Shown here: positions 10,336 to 24,120 of the stretch, one piece after another
Numbering within the stretch: position 1 is the first letter of the stretch
Layout: the number at the start of each line of letters is the position of its first letter
NCBI GenBank assembly: GCA_920105625.2
Contig: OV050033.1
Location: forward strand, 52,720,780 to 52,784,779
Reading direction: 5' to 3'
Length of the DNA stretch: 64,000 nucleotides
Origin: Clusia tigrina
Taxonomy: Eukaryota > Arthropoda > Insecta > Diptera > Clusiidae
The notes under the pieces: generated by a model
Databases searched by the model: none
Seen by the model: only the letters and a program-made list of their open reading frames with translations
What the model was told of the DNA's origin: nothing
Position numbers and translations under genes: made by a program

Positions 10336-11395
10336 TCTTTATTTTTTCCAGAGCCAGCTGATGGCGGAGCAATATGATCATTCTAGTCCTTGCCAACGCA
10401 ATGCAGTTGAATAATATGTGCTATATGATTTCTTCTACTTCTAAACAGCACTCCGTATCATCAAGAATGTGGATTTTAGTTAGGTGATATTTCAGGTAGT
10501 AATGACCTGATAGAAATCCCACTATTTTCCATATGTCTGGTTTGCACATATTCCGCAGTTCTTTATTGTAGGTGAATGGCTGTACCAGTTTTTGGCTTGG
10601 CAAAGTTCCTCTATCCCTTCCCAGTGTGACATTTTCAGGCTGTCTTCGTGGTTAGTCTCTTACCCAACATAGATTTCGTCTCCGCCCAGTTGATACCACA
10701 GTATGGTTCTAGACTTATGAGGCCTATTGCAGAACCGCCTCTAGCCATTCCGCCAGCAATTTCATTGCCTTCGATCCCTGAATGACTCGGGATCCAGCAA
10801 ATTGCAACATTATTTGTTGCACCTAAAGATTTTAGGTTATTGAAGCATTCTTCCACTAGTTTTGATTCTAAGCAACTCAAATGCTTGTTATGCAGCTTGA
10901 CTGTCTGAATTGATAGCTACGTCCACGCCCTTGATGACTCTCTTCAGATTTATCCTTACATAGATTGAAATTTCTTGAATGTGAGCCTGGAAGACGCTAG
11001 GCCACCTGCCCATTGTTTCTGAGATTTGGACAGTATTAGGTCCATAGACTCCTTCACCAAATCCGGTGTTTGTTTTTGACCCGCCTGCGCACCAATCTAG
11101 GCTTCTAGGGTCGATCCAAAGTCCTCCAACGTCCCATTCATCACGGTCTGAGATCATATGTTCCGCTATTGAGCAGATTATGTTTCGCTCCGCTATGTTT
11201 TTTAGAATATTGAAATGACCATAGTCACGAGGTTCTTGTCTAGACAAGATATTCATCTTTTGTGCGCTTCTAGCAGCACAATTTTCATGAATGTGTGTAT
11301 TGGAGATAATCCTATTATCGCATCAATAGCAACGTTTGGGCAGTTTCGCATGGCACCCGTGATTGCCTAGAAAGCCTTCCTTTGATATAACTAAT
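10336..11395 (-). pseudogene. non-LTR retrotransposon 3' part: RT tail, RNase H, zinc-knuckle remnant
   Basis: Read on the minus strand, the order matches a retrotransposon ORF2. First comes a reverse-transcriptase tail piece (AITGAMRNCPNVAIDAIIGL, ~11,380-11,290). Then RNase H: TGFGEGVYGPNT, VFQAHIQEISIYVRINL and NSDSQAA near 10,900. After a frameshift at about 10,888-10,880 comes CWIPSHSGIEGNEIAGGMAR. Last is a tail with VGFLSGHYYLKYHL, and HILFNCIALARTRM where the CCHC motif should end. Damage is clear: FQAE has become FQAH (a catalytic Glu is lost), the domain's TDGS is not recognisable, and several stops interrupt it. A GGAAAAAATAAAG segment near 10,340-10,352 may be its 3' tail. Confidence 0.8.
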
Positions 11396-11399
11396 TTTA

Positions 11400-14300
11400 A
11401 CAGATTTTATTTCAAAAGTCAACAATACTTTTCTTTAACTGTGTATTTCTTGAGTGTGTTTTGGCGAAGATCAAAAACAAGCAATAAGAACAGAGAGAAT
11501 AAATGGATATTATCACAAAGGCATTAAAGTGATGGCTTAAATACATAACGAACATAGCCAATTGGCATGAAATGAGAACATTTTAAATTAATCAAAACCC
11601 AATGAAATTTAACAATTTAATTCTGATGGCGACAATTAAATTGGAACAAGGAAGCGCAGGACAGAGAGAGAAAGACGAATGTAAACAAATAGCATGAATT
11701 ATTATTATTATAACTTAAACTGTAATTAAAGCATCACAGATTAAATCAATGCATGAAAGATGATGATTATATACGACAAACTCTGCTAATATTTGGTTGA
11801 AGCAGGGTTAAAACGATGGTTTTATTATCTCTATAACTGTATTCTGTTATACTATCTGGGAAATAATACTCGCTATACTGGTTAATAATATGTATAAAGC
11901 TATTGAAGCCTTCTGCAGTTTTTGTAGAATTGTTCCTTGAAAGCTACGATGCATGCAAAAAGCCCACAATTGTCTATTAATTATTGCGAAGAAACTCAGT
12001 TTCTAATTGTTCAATCGCTAAATTGTGCCAAGTAATACATAACCCTTTGATTATTCACTTAGCTGTAAATAAAGTTGTTATTAAGTAACATCAGCATCAT
12101 CATTGGCAGACAACCATTGTTGATCATTGCCGAGTTATGAGCCGTCGCCAGGCTAAGAGCATGCTGACGTCAGTTGGAAACACCGTGTGCAGCCAGGTCT
12201 TCCTGAACTTGATCCTATCATCGCAATGGTGGTGTTCTCATTCAGAGGCGCCAACCCGATGGCATCGATTCAGACTGTAACAGTTTAGTAACATCTTCTA
12301 CAGGTGAATGGACCGCAAATTGTTAATTTAGAAGTTACAATTGAGGATTTAGAAGCCACAATTTCTAAGATCTAACTTTATCCTGTTTTTCCTCGTAATC
12401 CAATCGACTTCAAGGACTAAGAAATAGATAATTATAATACCTTTATTAGAATCTGTCTTTATTTATGTTGCCAATACGGGCAGTTTCGTTCATTCTCTCC
12501 GAAAAACAATGTTCAAAGCAATTTCTGAAAATGTCACCTGGTTAGTTTACTACAGATTGCAATGGCAAACAAGACAACAATAATGACTGGTGTCAGTAAA
12601 TATTTCAACACTAATGATATCCTCGTCCTGGGATTTACATACGAGTATAATAAAAATATGTCATTAGAAGGTCCCCAACATTCTACTAAATTATTTAATT
12701 GATTTATGACATTATATTTAAATGTATAATATCGCTGATCTATTATAACGATACACAGCAGAAACTTTCCCTTGGAATAGCTGATAAGCTTCACATAACA
12801 TGTACGCCAATTTATACTGACATAAGCCCTGGAGCTCTCATATCAAATAAATCATTTTCTTCCTTTATTCTTATGTTCTCACCTCACTATTTTCTACTTG
12901 GTTTTATTGCTTCACATCCTTTTATTTGAAACATTTGAATTGTAGTGTTTGATTGCCTGTAATTAAGGATATCAACGCAAATTTATCTCACGAGAATTTG
13001 TTCTTGTAAACAATCAAAAATTTATGTTATATTCTCCTGCAGCAAAATGATATGAAAGGAAACAGAAAAATAAAAGAAATTATTGTTTTAATTTGGTACA
13101 TTTGAAGAGATTTTTACGGTAATCGGGAATGCAAAAGTTTCTTGGCTGAAATGAAATTATCCTGCATAGAAATCTATATTATATGACTTCATAATTCGAG
13201 AGCATAACTGAAAGTGGACTAATATACGGGGGTACATTGGAAAGTAGTCGGCCTAGGCAATCGAGGGCGCCATCACTATCGAATCAGTGTGGTTTATCGC
13301 GAATATACTCTTCAAATGAATGCTGTAAAATTATTAGCCAAGCTACGATGTTCCGTTTATATGTGGGTGACATTGAAAGCGTTCAACTTTTGCATATTTA
13401 AAAAGAATTTGTATTCTAGCAGGACATTGAAAGTACGCAGTCCTCATAGCAAAATTATATGAATTGAGAATTACAAATTGGTTCCTTATGCACCACCATA
13501 TTCTGCAGAATTTTGCCGCCTTGCGACTTTCATAGATATCCAAACTTGAATAAATGGCTCGGTGGAAAGGGTCTTGGGTCGAATAAAAAGATATTAGCTG
13601 ATACAGTTGCATACTTCGACGGACTCCACAAATCATATTATTCGAAGGGCGTTGAAAAATTGGAGAATGGTTGTAACTGAAGGGAGAGTACTAAATTGAG
13701 TTTTGTTGGAACTCAGCACCTTCTTGCATGTAACTAATATGGCCCTTGGCATAGGAACAGTGGCTGATATTCATCTAAATTGGCTTTATTTACTCGGATT
13801 TTCTGTGAGACTTTCTAACTAAGAAGATTTTCATACTTTAATGTGCAGCCCAACTCTCTTTGTAGGACTTGTGTAAATGAACACGAGTAAAACCAAGTAC
13901 TAAAGTAGGAAATTGCATCTTTAATTTTAATTTTGTTTTATGCCTGTTTTATATTCTGGACGAGTACTCGTGTTCTACTCTTCCATGTCACAAGAACACC
14001 TAATCTCAATTTTTTTTTATATATTTCCATATGCGCCGGGCTGATGTTCACTTATTCATAAGGCATATAAAAATTTTACAACTTTCTGTATAAGTGCGCG
14101 ACGAAGTTGACGGCACTGCAGGTGCACTCGGAGAATGAGTACCTTTTTTTCATTTACAAGCATAATGAGAGATGCTACTCTAGTATTCTATGCTGCAATT
14201 CATATACACAAGATTCATAGAATTGTAACTCCTCATACTTCTCATAAATTAAGCAGCTGTGCAAGTAGTTTGCATATTAAAGTTATTACATTTTAACACC

Positions 14301-14744
14301 GTGAATAGTCATGAGAACGTTTTTTCTGTTGCTGTGTGTTTTTTGAACAACTTTTGTTGGAAATGTGAGCACCAGAAACAAGTCCTAACTTCAGTAAGTC
14401 TGGCAAGCTCGAAACTGTATGAAAATCCACTCTCATTGGCATTAAAACTAGACTGTAATTAATACCGCAGTATTTGTGAGGATATTGAAATTATTGTCGC
14501 ATATATACGACAAGACATCATAGACCTGTAAACAAATAATCGCAAAGTGCAAAAGAGATAGTTATATGTACACCTTAGCTGTGATGGTCTTAGTTTCTCT
14601 CGTATGGGACAGACTGTACTCAGTATTCCTTTTAGTTGATGGTTAATAATAATTAATATTCCTTCAATTAATATACAAGAGCATTAAATAGTCACAGAAA
14701 AATGCTTGTTTTCTATTGCTACTATATAATCACACTTGCTCAAT
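11400..14744. other. AT-rich spacer between the duplicated copies
   Basis: No gene is supported. Around 12,130-12,290 lies a short GC-richer block with a coding-like look that I could not assign. The longest frame (minus strand, 13,343-13,636, 97 codons) has no recognisable domain. Confidence 0.35.
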
Positions 14745-15923
14745 GTAGGGTAGTCTTGCCTAATAAATAGAGTCACTTTCCGGTCAGTTCAATTTCTATA
14801 AAATCGGATCTTAATAAACACTTTTAATGTTTCTTATAAACCTGCATTGTTTAATAATTGCAACTCTTCTCTCAGAAAATTGTACTCTTCTCTCCCAATT
14901 TCTCCATGTCAAAGGATACTGTTGGAAAGTAATAATGCCTGGAATGATAGAAACACTTTTATGTCAATGGAATAAACAACATGTGTCATTTTGACTGTTT
15001 TTTAGCAATTAAAGGTGTACCATCTCTTGACATAAATCTCGAGTCAAGAAGAATGAGTTACAGAGAACAAGTGATGAAAAAGGGTTTGTAGAGGTCTAGT
15101 CAGCAACTAGTCAAGAACAAGCAGTCATGAAGAGTAATGAATCTTGAAGAAAGAGTCATTAAGAATGAGTTGAAAAAGAAGTGTCATAATGAACAAGTTA
15201 TAAACACCGATTGACGAAGAACCAGTCTTGTAACGAAGTCATGAACATCGACTTATAAGAAAAGTGGCACGAAGAATAGATTATAAAGAAGATATCTTGA
15301 GAGAGTAGTCATGAAAACAGAGTGACGAAAAACGAGACCTAAAGATCGAGTCATGAAAAATTAATTGTAAAGAAGAAGTCATGAGAATTCAGTCTTGAAG
15401 AAAGAGTCATGAAGACCGAGTTAAAAGGAAAGTGTTATAATGAACAGGTCATAAATACCGATTCCTGAAGAACGAGTCTTGAAATGAAATCATAAAGAAC
15501 GACTTATAAGAAGTGTCTGGAATAAAGAGTCTTAAAGAACGGAACATGAAGAATGAGTCTTAAAAAATGAGTCATGAAAAACGAGTCCTAAAGCCCGAGT
15601 CACGAACAATGAGTCATACAGAACAATTGATGAAAATGGAGTCATGAAAAAGGATTCTTAAAGGACAAGTCGTGAAGAAATAATGATAAAGGAGCAGAAA
15701 TAAAACATAGTAATGAAGAAAGAGTCATAAAGAAAAGTAGTAAAGACACGTCGCAAATAATGAGTCGTAAAGGCCGAGTGATAATGAACGTATCAGAAAG
15801 ATTGAGTCGTGAAGACCTCTTTTTCACTAGTTAAAATAGTTCTGAACTATACAAAGTGACATCGAAAGTAGCTAAGAGAAATAAGAACGATATGTGCACG
15901 ATATGAGTCATGATTGTGAAGAG
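14745..15923 (+). repeat. 1.18-kb duplicated element, copy B
   Basis: Direct repeat of 9,136-10,315, offset 5,609 bp (5,608 after a 1-bp deletion near the start). Its left flank ends ...CTTGCTCAAT and lacks the 15-bp repeat found around copy A. At the right end the last ~80 bp are repeated once more (to about 16,000), so copy B has a longer tail than copy A. Confidence 0.85.
15033..15824 (+). repeat. GAGTCATGAAGAA minisatellite, copy B
   Basis: The same array as in copy A, unit for unit. A few units differ, for example AATTAATTGTAAAG replaces AATGAGTCGTAAAG near 15,360. The shared unit order means the two arrays descend from one duplicated array and not from independent expansion. Confidence 0.85.
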
Positions 15924-16000
15924 CAGTTGTGCAAAATGGCATCGAAAGTAGCTGAGAGAAATAAGAACATATTGTGAAATATGTGTCATGATTATGAAGA
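15850..16000 (+). repeat. two tandem ~80-bp units at the tail of copy B
   Basis: GACATCGAAAGTAGCTAAGAG...ATGAGTCATGATTGTGAAGAG (ending 15,923) is followed directly by GGCATCGAAAGTAGCTGAGAG...GTGTCATGATTATGAAGAG. Copy A has one such unit only. Confidence 0.7.
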
Positions 16001-16199
16001 GTAGTTGTTGTATGCTGTTTTATTCAACTCTTCAAAATATCGCTATATTCTATTGTGAATTATATATTGCATTTATTTATCAAATCAGTATGGACAGTAT
16101 ATATAAATCAGAGACAATCATTTTGTCATATCACTCATTCTCAATTCAATTAACTCCTTATTTGCACAATCAGCTCCTTTCGTAAGAACTCTTTGCCTG

Positions 16200-17760
16200 C
16201 TAGAAGTCGGAGGTAATTATTGAACTTTGAAATGCGGCTTCATCAGCATTTTCAATTCGCTTCACTACTTAATAAATCCAATTAGCTTACGCGCAGCTGT
16301 CCCAAAGCCAATCAATTGTCACTCCTTGGCTCACATTGCTGTCAGTGTAAATCTGTTTATTGGTCGTAACCTGCTGGTGCCCTCTCTATAATTCATTAGA
16401 ATTATCATAGATGTGTGCAGATGTGAATTAAATGTTGCAATATGTTCAAATTTTAGCTCATGCGGAGCAGTACGCTTGATTTATTTGAATGCTGGCAGAC
16501 ATTAAAATAAAATTAATGCATATTCATGCCACAGACTGTTGCATATTCATGGACGCACTCGCACATAAAAACAGCACATGCAGACAGCTCGGCGCAAAGG
16601 AAGCGCCGGACACTTGTTTATTTTGTGTGCCAACAGACATGCTCGTAATTGAAATTGCCAAACCTAAAAACACAGCCACACAGAAGCATCAGCAGCAGCA
16701 GCAGCAGCAGCCTGAACATCCATACTGGGGCCGAGCAACTGGCAGGACTGCACACGCGCACACAAACACACTTACACAAGCATGCAAGCAGAGTGATGTG
16801 AAACATGTTGTCAACATTTCAATTGTGTAGAAATACATGCTCATCATTTTGCCGCTCGGCTGCAGCAGTGGGAATTGCTGGCGCAGTTGCCAGTTTGGTG
16901 TACATTTTTGCAGCAGCGCTCGTGTATCTGGCTTTGTGATTCACACTTTAAGCCGTTTACACTGCTACACATACACACACATAGTCTGAGTTGCAGCCAC
17001 ACAACTGCGAGGCATACAAAGCTGTGCATTGACACATTTGCAGTTACGCATGCCAATTGTACATGCAGTAATAAAACAATTTCATATGAGTTCATCCATC
17101 ACCACACACCCATAACGCTCACATGCGCTTGTATGGGTGTGTTGCACGAGTATTAGTGCATGCTTTTAGACCTGCATGTGCTGCCTTCCGTCTATGTCAA
17201 TACACACTCACCGTAGAAGCAAACTCACGCAGCTGTCCTCCACACCGCTGTGCGCCCGTGTAATTATAGAACGCCCCATTAGGGAGTCAGCTATACGAGC
17301 GAGATTTATAATCCTTGTAAATCGCATGTCCAATGGACGCATATGAGCACATATTTATCTTATAAACTGATAATGATTGATGCAAACAGTAAACGCAACT
17401 GACAATGCTAAATTTAACACTTACATGCCTCAGTGACCCTTGCCGACTCTACTCCCAGTCGCTGCTTATTGACACTCAGTCTGCCAGAGTTATCAGCATT
17501 TCCATTGTCTGCTCCTCTGGCTGTCTGAGCTACTGCTTTTTGCTCAGCTCCACCCGCTTTTCCTTGCAGGTAGTGCAGTTCTAGTTGTGGTTTACAATTC
17601 CTTATTACATTTCCAGTGGAGTGAAAGGATTATAAAATTATATTTCGCATATATTTGTGAAGTTTCTCTCTTGGCGGAAATTTGCATCTAGTCACAGTTT
17701 GGTATTATTCGGTTTTAGTGGCTCATCTACACGTGGTTTCAGCCACAGGATATATTTCCC
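16200..17760. other. single-copy non-coding island
   Basis: Complex sequence with a CAG run (16,689-16,710), short CA runs and no transposon signature. The 113-codon plus frame at 16,489-16,830 contains seven Gln encoded by the CAG run and otherwise no domain. Antisense frames of similar length overlap it. Likely regulatory or intronic DNA. Confidence 0.4.
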
Positions 17761-20530
17761 TTAATTATTTCTGAGGCCCATCGCAGCCTGAATATATGCC
17801 ACAATGCAAACAAGTCGTTGCCTAAATAGTAACAGCAAGTCTATTTGAATTAAGCCACAAGGAATATTCCATAAACACTTTGCATTTGTCTCCAGAATGA
17901 GTTTGATTTAATTGTTTATGGAATTTAAGCAAATAAGTATGTTTATCATTCAGTACGAACTAGCACGACACACAATTTATAGCCATACATACCACGAATA
18001 TTCATATTCCAAGTGTAAAATAAGCATGTGAAGGAAACTGAATGAATAGTTTCTGCCAGTTCGATGGACAGCCGAAAGCAATTCGACTCGAGTTAATACT
18101 TCACGTGGAATATGATGCCTTGCTTGTCTATGCTTTTAAGATCATGAATGCAATTAGCGTGCTTACCGTGCCTTGATCGCATTCGTGGTCCAATGGACAC
18201 GCGTCTTAGGACCAACGGGAACGTTAGTATATCAAAAAATAACTGCAGCAAGTGAATAAGATTGTAATAAATAAAGTTCTAGGCTGGAAAATCTGTAATA
18301 TGAAATCACTGTGCACCGATCACACGAGTACTCAATAAAAAACAGCAGCTTAAGTACCACTGTGAACATATTGTAAGAAAGGTAGCCCCCTTTCTATTAT
18401 TATGCAAGGTATTATGGCTGTTGTGGGATCGAATCCTATCCAGGTCATGATCTCGCAGAACTTTCTGTCATATAGTTTTAGTTGCTAGTACTACCCTCGA
18501 CACCTGGAAGACATTATTCTTTATGGTGTAAGATATATTATATTTATAGAAATAAATTTAATTTTATTATTATAATAATAATATTATTTTGAGGAAATAG
18601 TTATTTCAACATTTATAACTAAACATGTATAAATTTAAGATTCAAATTACAGACACCACATTCGCAAACCAATATAGTTGCTTATCCCGTTCTCATTAAT
18701 CTTCTAAATCTTTAGTGATATAGTGTCTTTTATTATACTAACGAATAAAAGCGAAAAGTCATTCATAATTCCATCTTTTTGAAACTATGATGATCGGATT
18801 CCTTGCTAGAATGAATAAAACATCAATGCGGAACGACAATGTAGTTCAATTCTGAATGGAAAGGAGCACAAACAAAGTATTCTAGAAGTAAAACTTAAAT
18901 TCGTGATACCATTTTGTGCAGTTCATTGTTAAAATTCTAAGCCAGGTCTCAAGTGAATTGCTGTTAATTTGTAATATTGTCAGTTAAATAATAAAGCAAA
19001 AGAACAAGACATAATCCAGTCATTAGAACTATTAACTTCAAATATTTTTCTCTTATATAAAATAATACAAATTTATGTTGGATATATAAAAAAACATTTA
19101 TATATCATGTCTGAAAAGTCTTATCTTCAAAGACTGAAATAAATAAAGCAGCAATTATTTACCCTAAAAGTATGCAACGATATTTTCCATATGGGAACTG
19201 AAGGAGCCGTTCAGAGAAATGAATGCATGAGAATATGTTATGAAGTCAGAAAAGTTTCCAATTTCAAAATTGGCAAAGAGAAACAGAATTGTCAAAACAA
19301 ATATTTATTTATATACTTAAATTAATTAATTTATAATTATAAATTGTAAGCTTAAGAAAGTGGGGTGGGCAGCACTAGCAGCGATGGCCTTAGGCTGTCT
19401 TGCGTTGTAGGGTTAAGATTCATATGCTTATTCTAAGCCTTAAACTTAGTTTATGAAATATAGTTATGCACTTACAAATATGGAAACAAATAAATTTACA
19501 ATACATTAACTACTATCAGAAGTGAGTTTACTTGATGTATGGAAGAATCTAATTTTGAGCAAAAACAACCCAAATTCATTTAAACTACTATGAACTTTTA
19601 GAAGCATCCAACAGCTTCTTAGGCTTTTACAAGCATTCAGTCTCTGCTTGTTGATAAAAGTACTGAGCATCAATTCATGTTGTTATTGCACCTCTCCAGC
19701 TCCTTGAACCTGTACATTGTTCGCAAACTAGAAAACTAGTGTGTATGCAGAAGTTGACCAATTTTTCAATTTAAGTTTTGTTTACACGATGAGATTCCAG
19801 ATTTGTTTTGCGATCATTTTCTAAATGAGGAGTTGGAAATATTAAGAAGTCAGTGAGTAATTCTGAGATACACTTAAAGCTTGAGAGAAACTTCGTTGTA
19901 GATAGATGAGCGCATATACTTGTAGTAATTCAGTACAAAGTTCACCTGTTAGCTTCTCTCCTATTAGTCCTCACTCGACTCTGTCCAGGCATTTTACTAT
20001 AGAAATAGACAAACTATTGAAGACTTCTGATGATTTTGAAGAGTGTCTCAGAACAAGTGTTCAATATAATATAAACTGCGAGCCCTGTAGACAGTTAAAT
20101 TGCTGCAAATTCATATTCACATTTCATATTACTACTCACAAGGGAAGGCGGCAAATTAAGTTGCATCCTTATATAAGCATTTTAGTCTGAATAAATCTGT
20201 TAAGCCAAAATACATTGTGTTAATTATAATAATATTTTAATTTGTTACTATTTTCTATATTTTTCTAAAGAGAATTTACATATTTTCAATGAAATGTTCA
20301 GTACGAAGACAAATGAGATTGGTTTGTTGAGTCCAAAAAAATGCATTTATGGAAGGCCAAAAATTCTTCTTAATATAGAAATACAAATGTGGAATAATTA
20401 CTTGACAATTTGACAAATCAAAGTGACTGTGATTGTGTCTATTGATATAAAAATATATCTTAATATGAGAAATAAGGTCGAATTCTGTCACTCATGAGTG
20501 AACCTCAGACGACAAAATCCATTGAAACCC
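17761..20530. other. AT-rich non-coding stretch
   Basis: Apart from the SINE-like piece near 18.4 kb, nothing is recognised. A 94-codon plus frame at 19,906-20,190 (Ser- and Cys-rich) has no identifiable domain. Confidence 0.35.
18395..18482 (+). repeat. tRNA-derived SINE-like fragment (B-box half)
   Basis: GGATCGAATCCTATCC (18,427-18,442) fits a pol III B box (GGTTCRANNCC). It is followed by CAGGTCATGATCTCGCAGAAC and TTTCT, which parallels the segment after the B box in the copies at 59.3 and 59.5 kb. No convincing A box precedes it, so this is a remnant and not a tRNA gene. Confidence 0.35.
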
Positions 20531-20625
20531 TTAGGTAGGGTTAAGTGGCAGTCAAGGTCTCGGATACTTGGCCGGGAGACACTTATGCAATAGCTCATTG
20601 TGTTACCACAAATTAGGTGAAAAAA
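20531..20625 (-). mobile_element. non-LTR retrotransposon 3' UTR fragment
   Basis: Plus-strand AGGTAGGGTTAAGTGGCAGTC ... ATAGCTCATTGTGTTACCAC matches in order the terminal region of the minus-strand copy at 33,036-33,115 (TAGGTAGGAGTGGC ... ATGGCCCATTGTGATACCAC). It is the last ~95 bp of a minus-strand insertion. No coding part is recognisable. Confidence 0.5.
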
Positions 20626-20929
20626 GTGGAGCTTTACTACAAACCCTTAAGAATTAAACAGCCTTTGTAGCAAAATAGTTTTTCGAGGACGATTTATTCG
20701 ACCATGAATTATACGGTCCAACCTTTGGTTATAAATTAAAGGAGACAAAGGAAACAGTAATATGGTCTGCTCCAGAGACATATAAAGAAGCATGTCTATG
20801 CAAAGAATAATATCAGCTACTTTTCAATACAAGTATTTATATCAGTTTATGTTTGAATAGGAGAAGACCATTCTCCACTCAATGGACACATTTTTTGTGC
20901 CCTCTTTTTCTATTCTTCCACTCCTTAAC

Positions 20930-23900
20930 GAATTTGTTGTCCTTGCTGGAGGAAAGAAAGATTAGAAAAAATCTGCGCTATCCCCAGCACGGCTAACATT
21001 TGTCTGCAGTGCTCGCTTTTGTTAGTCGCCAATCAAGAATCTCTGCTGGGCTGCAAATATAAATTAAACAACCCCCGATACCCCGATCCCCACTACTATA
21101 CGCAGACATGGAGTGTGTACTAATCTTTTGCTTTCAAGACTTTATACAAATACTCAGTCGTATATTCCGTTTCTTTAGAAATAAAAGAAAGCTTTCTTAT
21201 GTGCCCCCGCCTTCGACACTTATTATTGGCAGTTCTGCTTTTGTATTGCATTGCTTTGTGTGTGTGTGCGTGAGAGTATGGCTTCCATTTTTTACTCTAA
21301 ATTGAATTTTACTTCAATACTTCGGTATTCGCAGACATCATTTTCGAACATTTTGGGCTGCTTTCACTTCATTACCACCAATTGTTTCGTTAGCTCCCCT
21401 CTATGGCAACCGCCAGCGCAGGCTCGGGCCAACCACAGTTCCACAGAGACTTCAATGTCTTTTGTCTGTTTTCAATTATTCTAAGTGCCTTATTGCTACA
21501 TTTCTTCAAAAAGGCAATTATTAAAGCGAAAATAAAAATAAAATTATAAAAAATCCTCAAACACAAACACGCACACACACGAGCAGGCGTATACACACGT
21601 ACGCATGCATCCACATAGACCAAAGAGAACGCCTCATCAGCGACATTAGAGAAAACGCCTAAAGCCAATCGATTATTTGTTGCTACCAGCAGGTGTGCCT
21701 GGCGGGGTTTCGCTTTGAATTGGCAAAATTAAATTAAATTAAATTAAATGACATTTTCGGCAAATAATTTCACTGACTCGGCTGCTGGTGGCAATTGCTG
21801 AAATGCTCCCTCAAAATGAGGAAATTTAAATCCGACAAGAGAACACGCTGCGAGTATAAAATGTTGCCATTCAATTAAAATGCAGTTAAGGGCCAGCATG
21901 ATTTATGGTATTCAGGCTCAGATGCTTTCGCTTTTTACACATTAACGCCCCCACATATTACCGAGGTACAAACTTGAGCAATAATGAAGCAAAAGCTATT
22001 TCGATTGGATTTAGCGGCTCCAGCGGGCTCAGGACGGGACTCAAAGGAAATTTATTTTTAGACTGTTGCAAAGCATGGTAATTCATTCCAGGTAATTCTG
22101 CACAGTTGCCAAAAGAAACAATTAACTAATTGAAGTGCGCCACCGAGAGTTTGGTTAATGTGCCTACGCAGTTTTGAACCGTTGAATAAATAGTATCAAA
22201 TTTCTAAAGATTAAATATTAAAAGTTGACTTCGATTAGCAGGAAACTATTTTAATCTAATTTCTTTCTATATGACCTCATTCTTTTAGAAAATACAGCAA
22301 ATTAGCTGCATCTCAAAATACTGCTGCATGCCTCGACAGCTGTGGAAGTCTCAATATCTTCCAACTCGATAATCCTGTTTCGTACATTTTATATTCTACT
22401 TTTTGTATATTATTCTCTCATTAGTAGAAGAGGTTTATGCTATTTGCTGCACTCTTCTTCCGGATTCAGTCGTTCATTTCCGCTTTCTTCTCTTTTTACA
22501 TTTTCAATTATTTCTTTGTTAGTCAATTTTATCTGCTTCGCCATCTCAACACGCTCTTAGCAGTTGTGGCTGCTCATTTAATTGTGTCCTACTGGCAAGT
22601 CAATAAAGTTCGTTAATTTTATTATGCCACTCCGATTTGTTGCACAACTGTCCATGCCTGGCGGGGTGTTTAAAGCAATTTGAAGGTTCTTTATTAGCGG
22701 CTGGAATACATTCACTTCCGCCTATTTAGCGCTGAAGCGACCATAATCTGCGCTTCAGCCCTATTATCCTGGAATGTTCGTATCTGTTGACACTCGCCAT
22801 GGCACTTAATTAATTTTAAACAATGTTTCTGTTTTCTGTGAATACATTTGTTTCCCCACTGTTTATTGTGTCAGCTGTTGCTCCACACACCAGCATCCCC
22901 CCCCCACACACACACACACATTCAGGTACAGAAAACAAATAATACCAGTATCATTTTAAGCCTGGCGATTTAAATGCGCGGCAGTACTTTCCATTTTATA
23001 AGCTGATTTATTCATCAACTTTTTTAGTTTTTTATTTATTTATTTTTAATGATTTATTTTTAATTTTTATATTTTCTTTTTTTAAATTATGCACATTTTT
23101 AATGTCGTTTTACTGCCTGTAGCTGGATTTTTAATTTGTTTGCACGGGGCGTATGAGTGATTTTAAATTATACCTTGCCGGGCGTTTGATTTGTGACGAC
23201 ACCAGTTTGTAGTGAGTGATTTCGTGGGAATGGCCATTGTTATCGGTGGTTTCGCCTGCCTCTGAGTGTGGGTAATTTTAATTATATTCGCATAGCTCGT
23301 AATTATGCGTGCCCTGGTGACGCTTCCGTGCAACGGTCCCACGAATGCCGCTCCGCTACTCTCGCAAATTTTTAATTTTAATTACGCGTAATCCCCAATT
23401 GTTTTGTCTGATGAACACAACTCTTTCACTCGCCATCTCCAGGGTATTTTCTTTGCATGCGAATATGCTGTGCCATTTTGTTTGCAGATTTTTTTGTATT
23501 CATTTTCATTTTCATTTGCGCCCCTTTTCGGTCGCAATCAACTTTTTTTGTGCGGCATTCCCACGGCAGATTATCAAGAGCCGCTTTCGGATTACTACTA
23601 GTAATTTGGTCGGCTGCAATCGCAGGGGCTGCGGCTTCCAGACGCATATTTCGCTGATGCTGTCAAATTTAATTGCTGCCAACGTCGTGGTGCCACGTAC
23701 GTCGCTGGTGGTCTGCTCGACTCTACCGCGCTGGGCTGTACTGGCAGCGAGTTCATTAAACCATAATCCAGGCTGTTGGACATTTTAAATATGGTGAATT
23801 TTCGCGTTCGTTCGTTCGCAATTTTATTAGTTTACGAGTGTATCCTGTGCGTTCTGCCTCTTCCTTTCAGTCAGTCTTTGGTTTTTCCTTTTTATTTGTT

Positions 23901-24120
23901 TTCTACTTTTGTTTTTCTTTTTCGTTGTTGTTCCTTTTTTGCTCTCTGTAGCAACTGCATAATTAATTTCGCAGTTACTCTGGCGTACTAATGGAGTTTA
24001 TCACCGCCTGGCGCTGGAATGCTAAATTATTTTATAGTTCGTGATATTTTAATTGGTTGGTTTTGTGGCTGCGTCGCTGGCGTACGTAATTGCTACGTAA
24101 AATTAAATTGGCTGCAGTTT
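20930..24120. other. 3.2-kb single-copy non-coding island, the longest in the window
   Basis: Complex sequence without transposon signatures or degenerate arrays. It contains AT/TTAATTAA-rich homeodomain-type words, a C9(CA)n run and an imperfect ATTAAATTAAATTAA run near 21,730. Short frames such as plus 23,345-23,788 (147 codons) overlap long antisense frames and show no domain. It fits intronic or cis-regulatory DNA of a developmental gene. The gene itself cannot be named from this window. Confidence 0.4.
22896..22920 (+). repeat. poly-C followed by (CA)n microsatellite
   Basis: A run of nine C runs straight into about ten CA dinucleotides. Confidence 0.85.

Noticed and set aside
12130..12290. 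GC-richer block between AT-rich flanks
   Set aside because: Coding-like composition but no frame or transposon peptide that I could identify, so not called.
16489..16830. 113-codon frame with seven Gln
   Set aside because: The Gln run is a CAG microsatellite, antisense frames overlap, and no domain is present.
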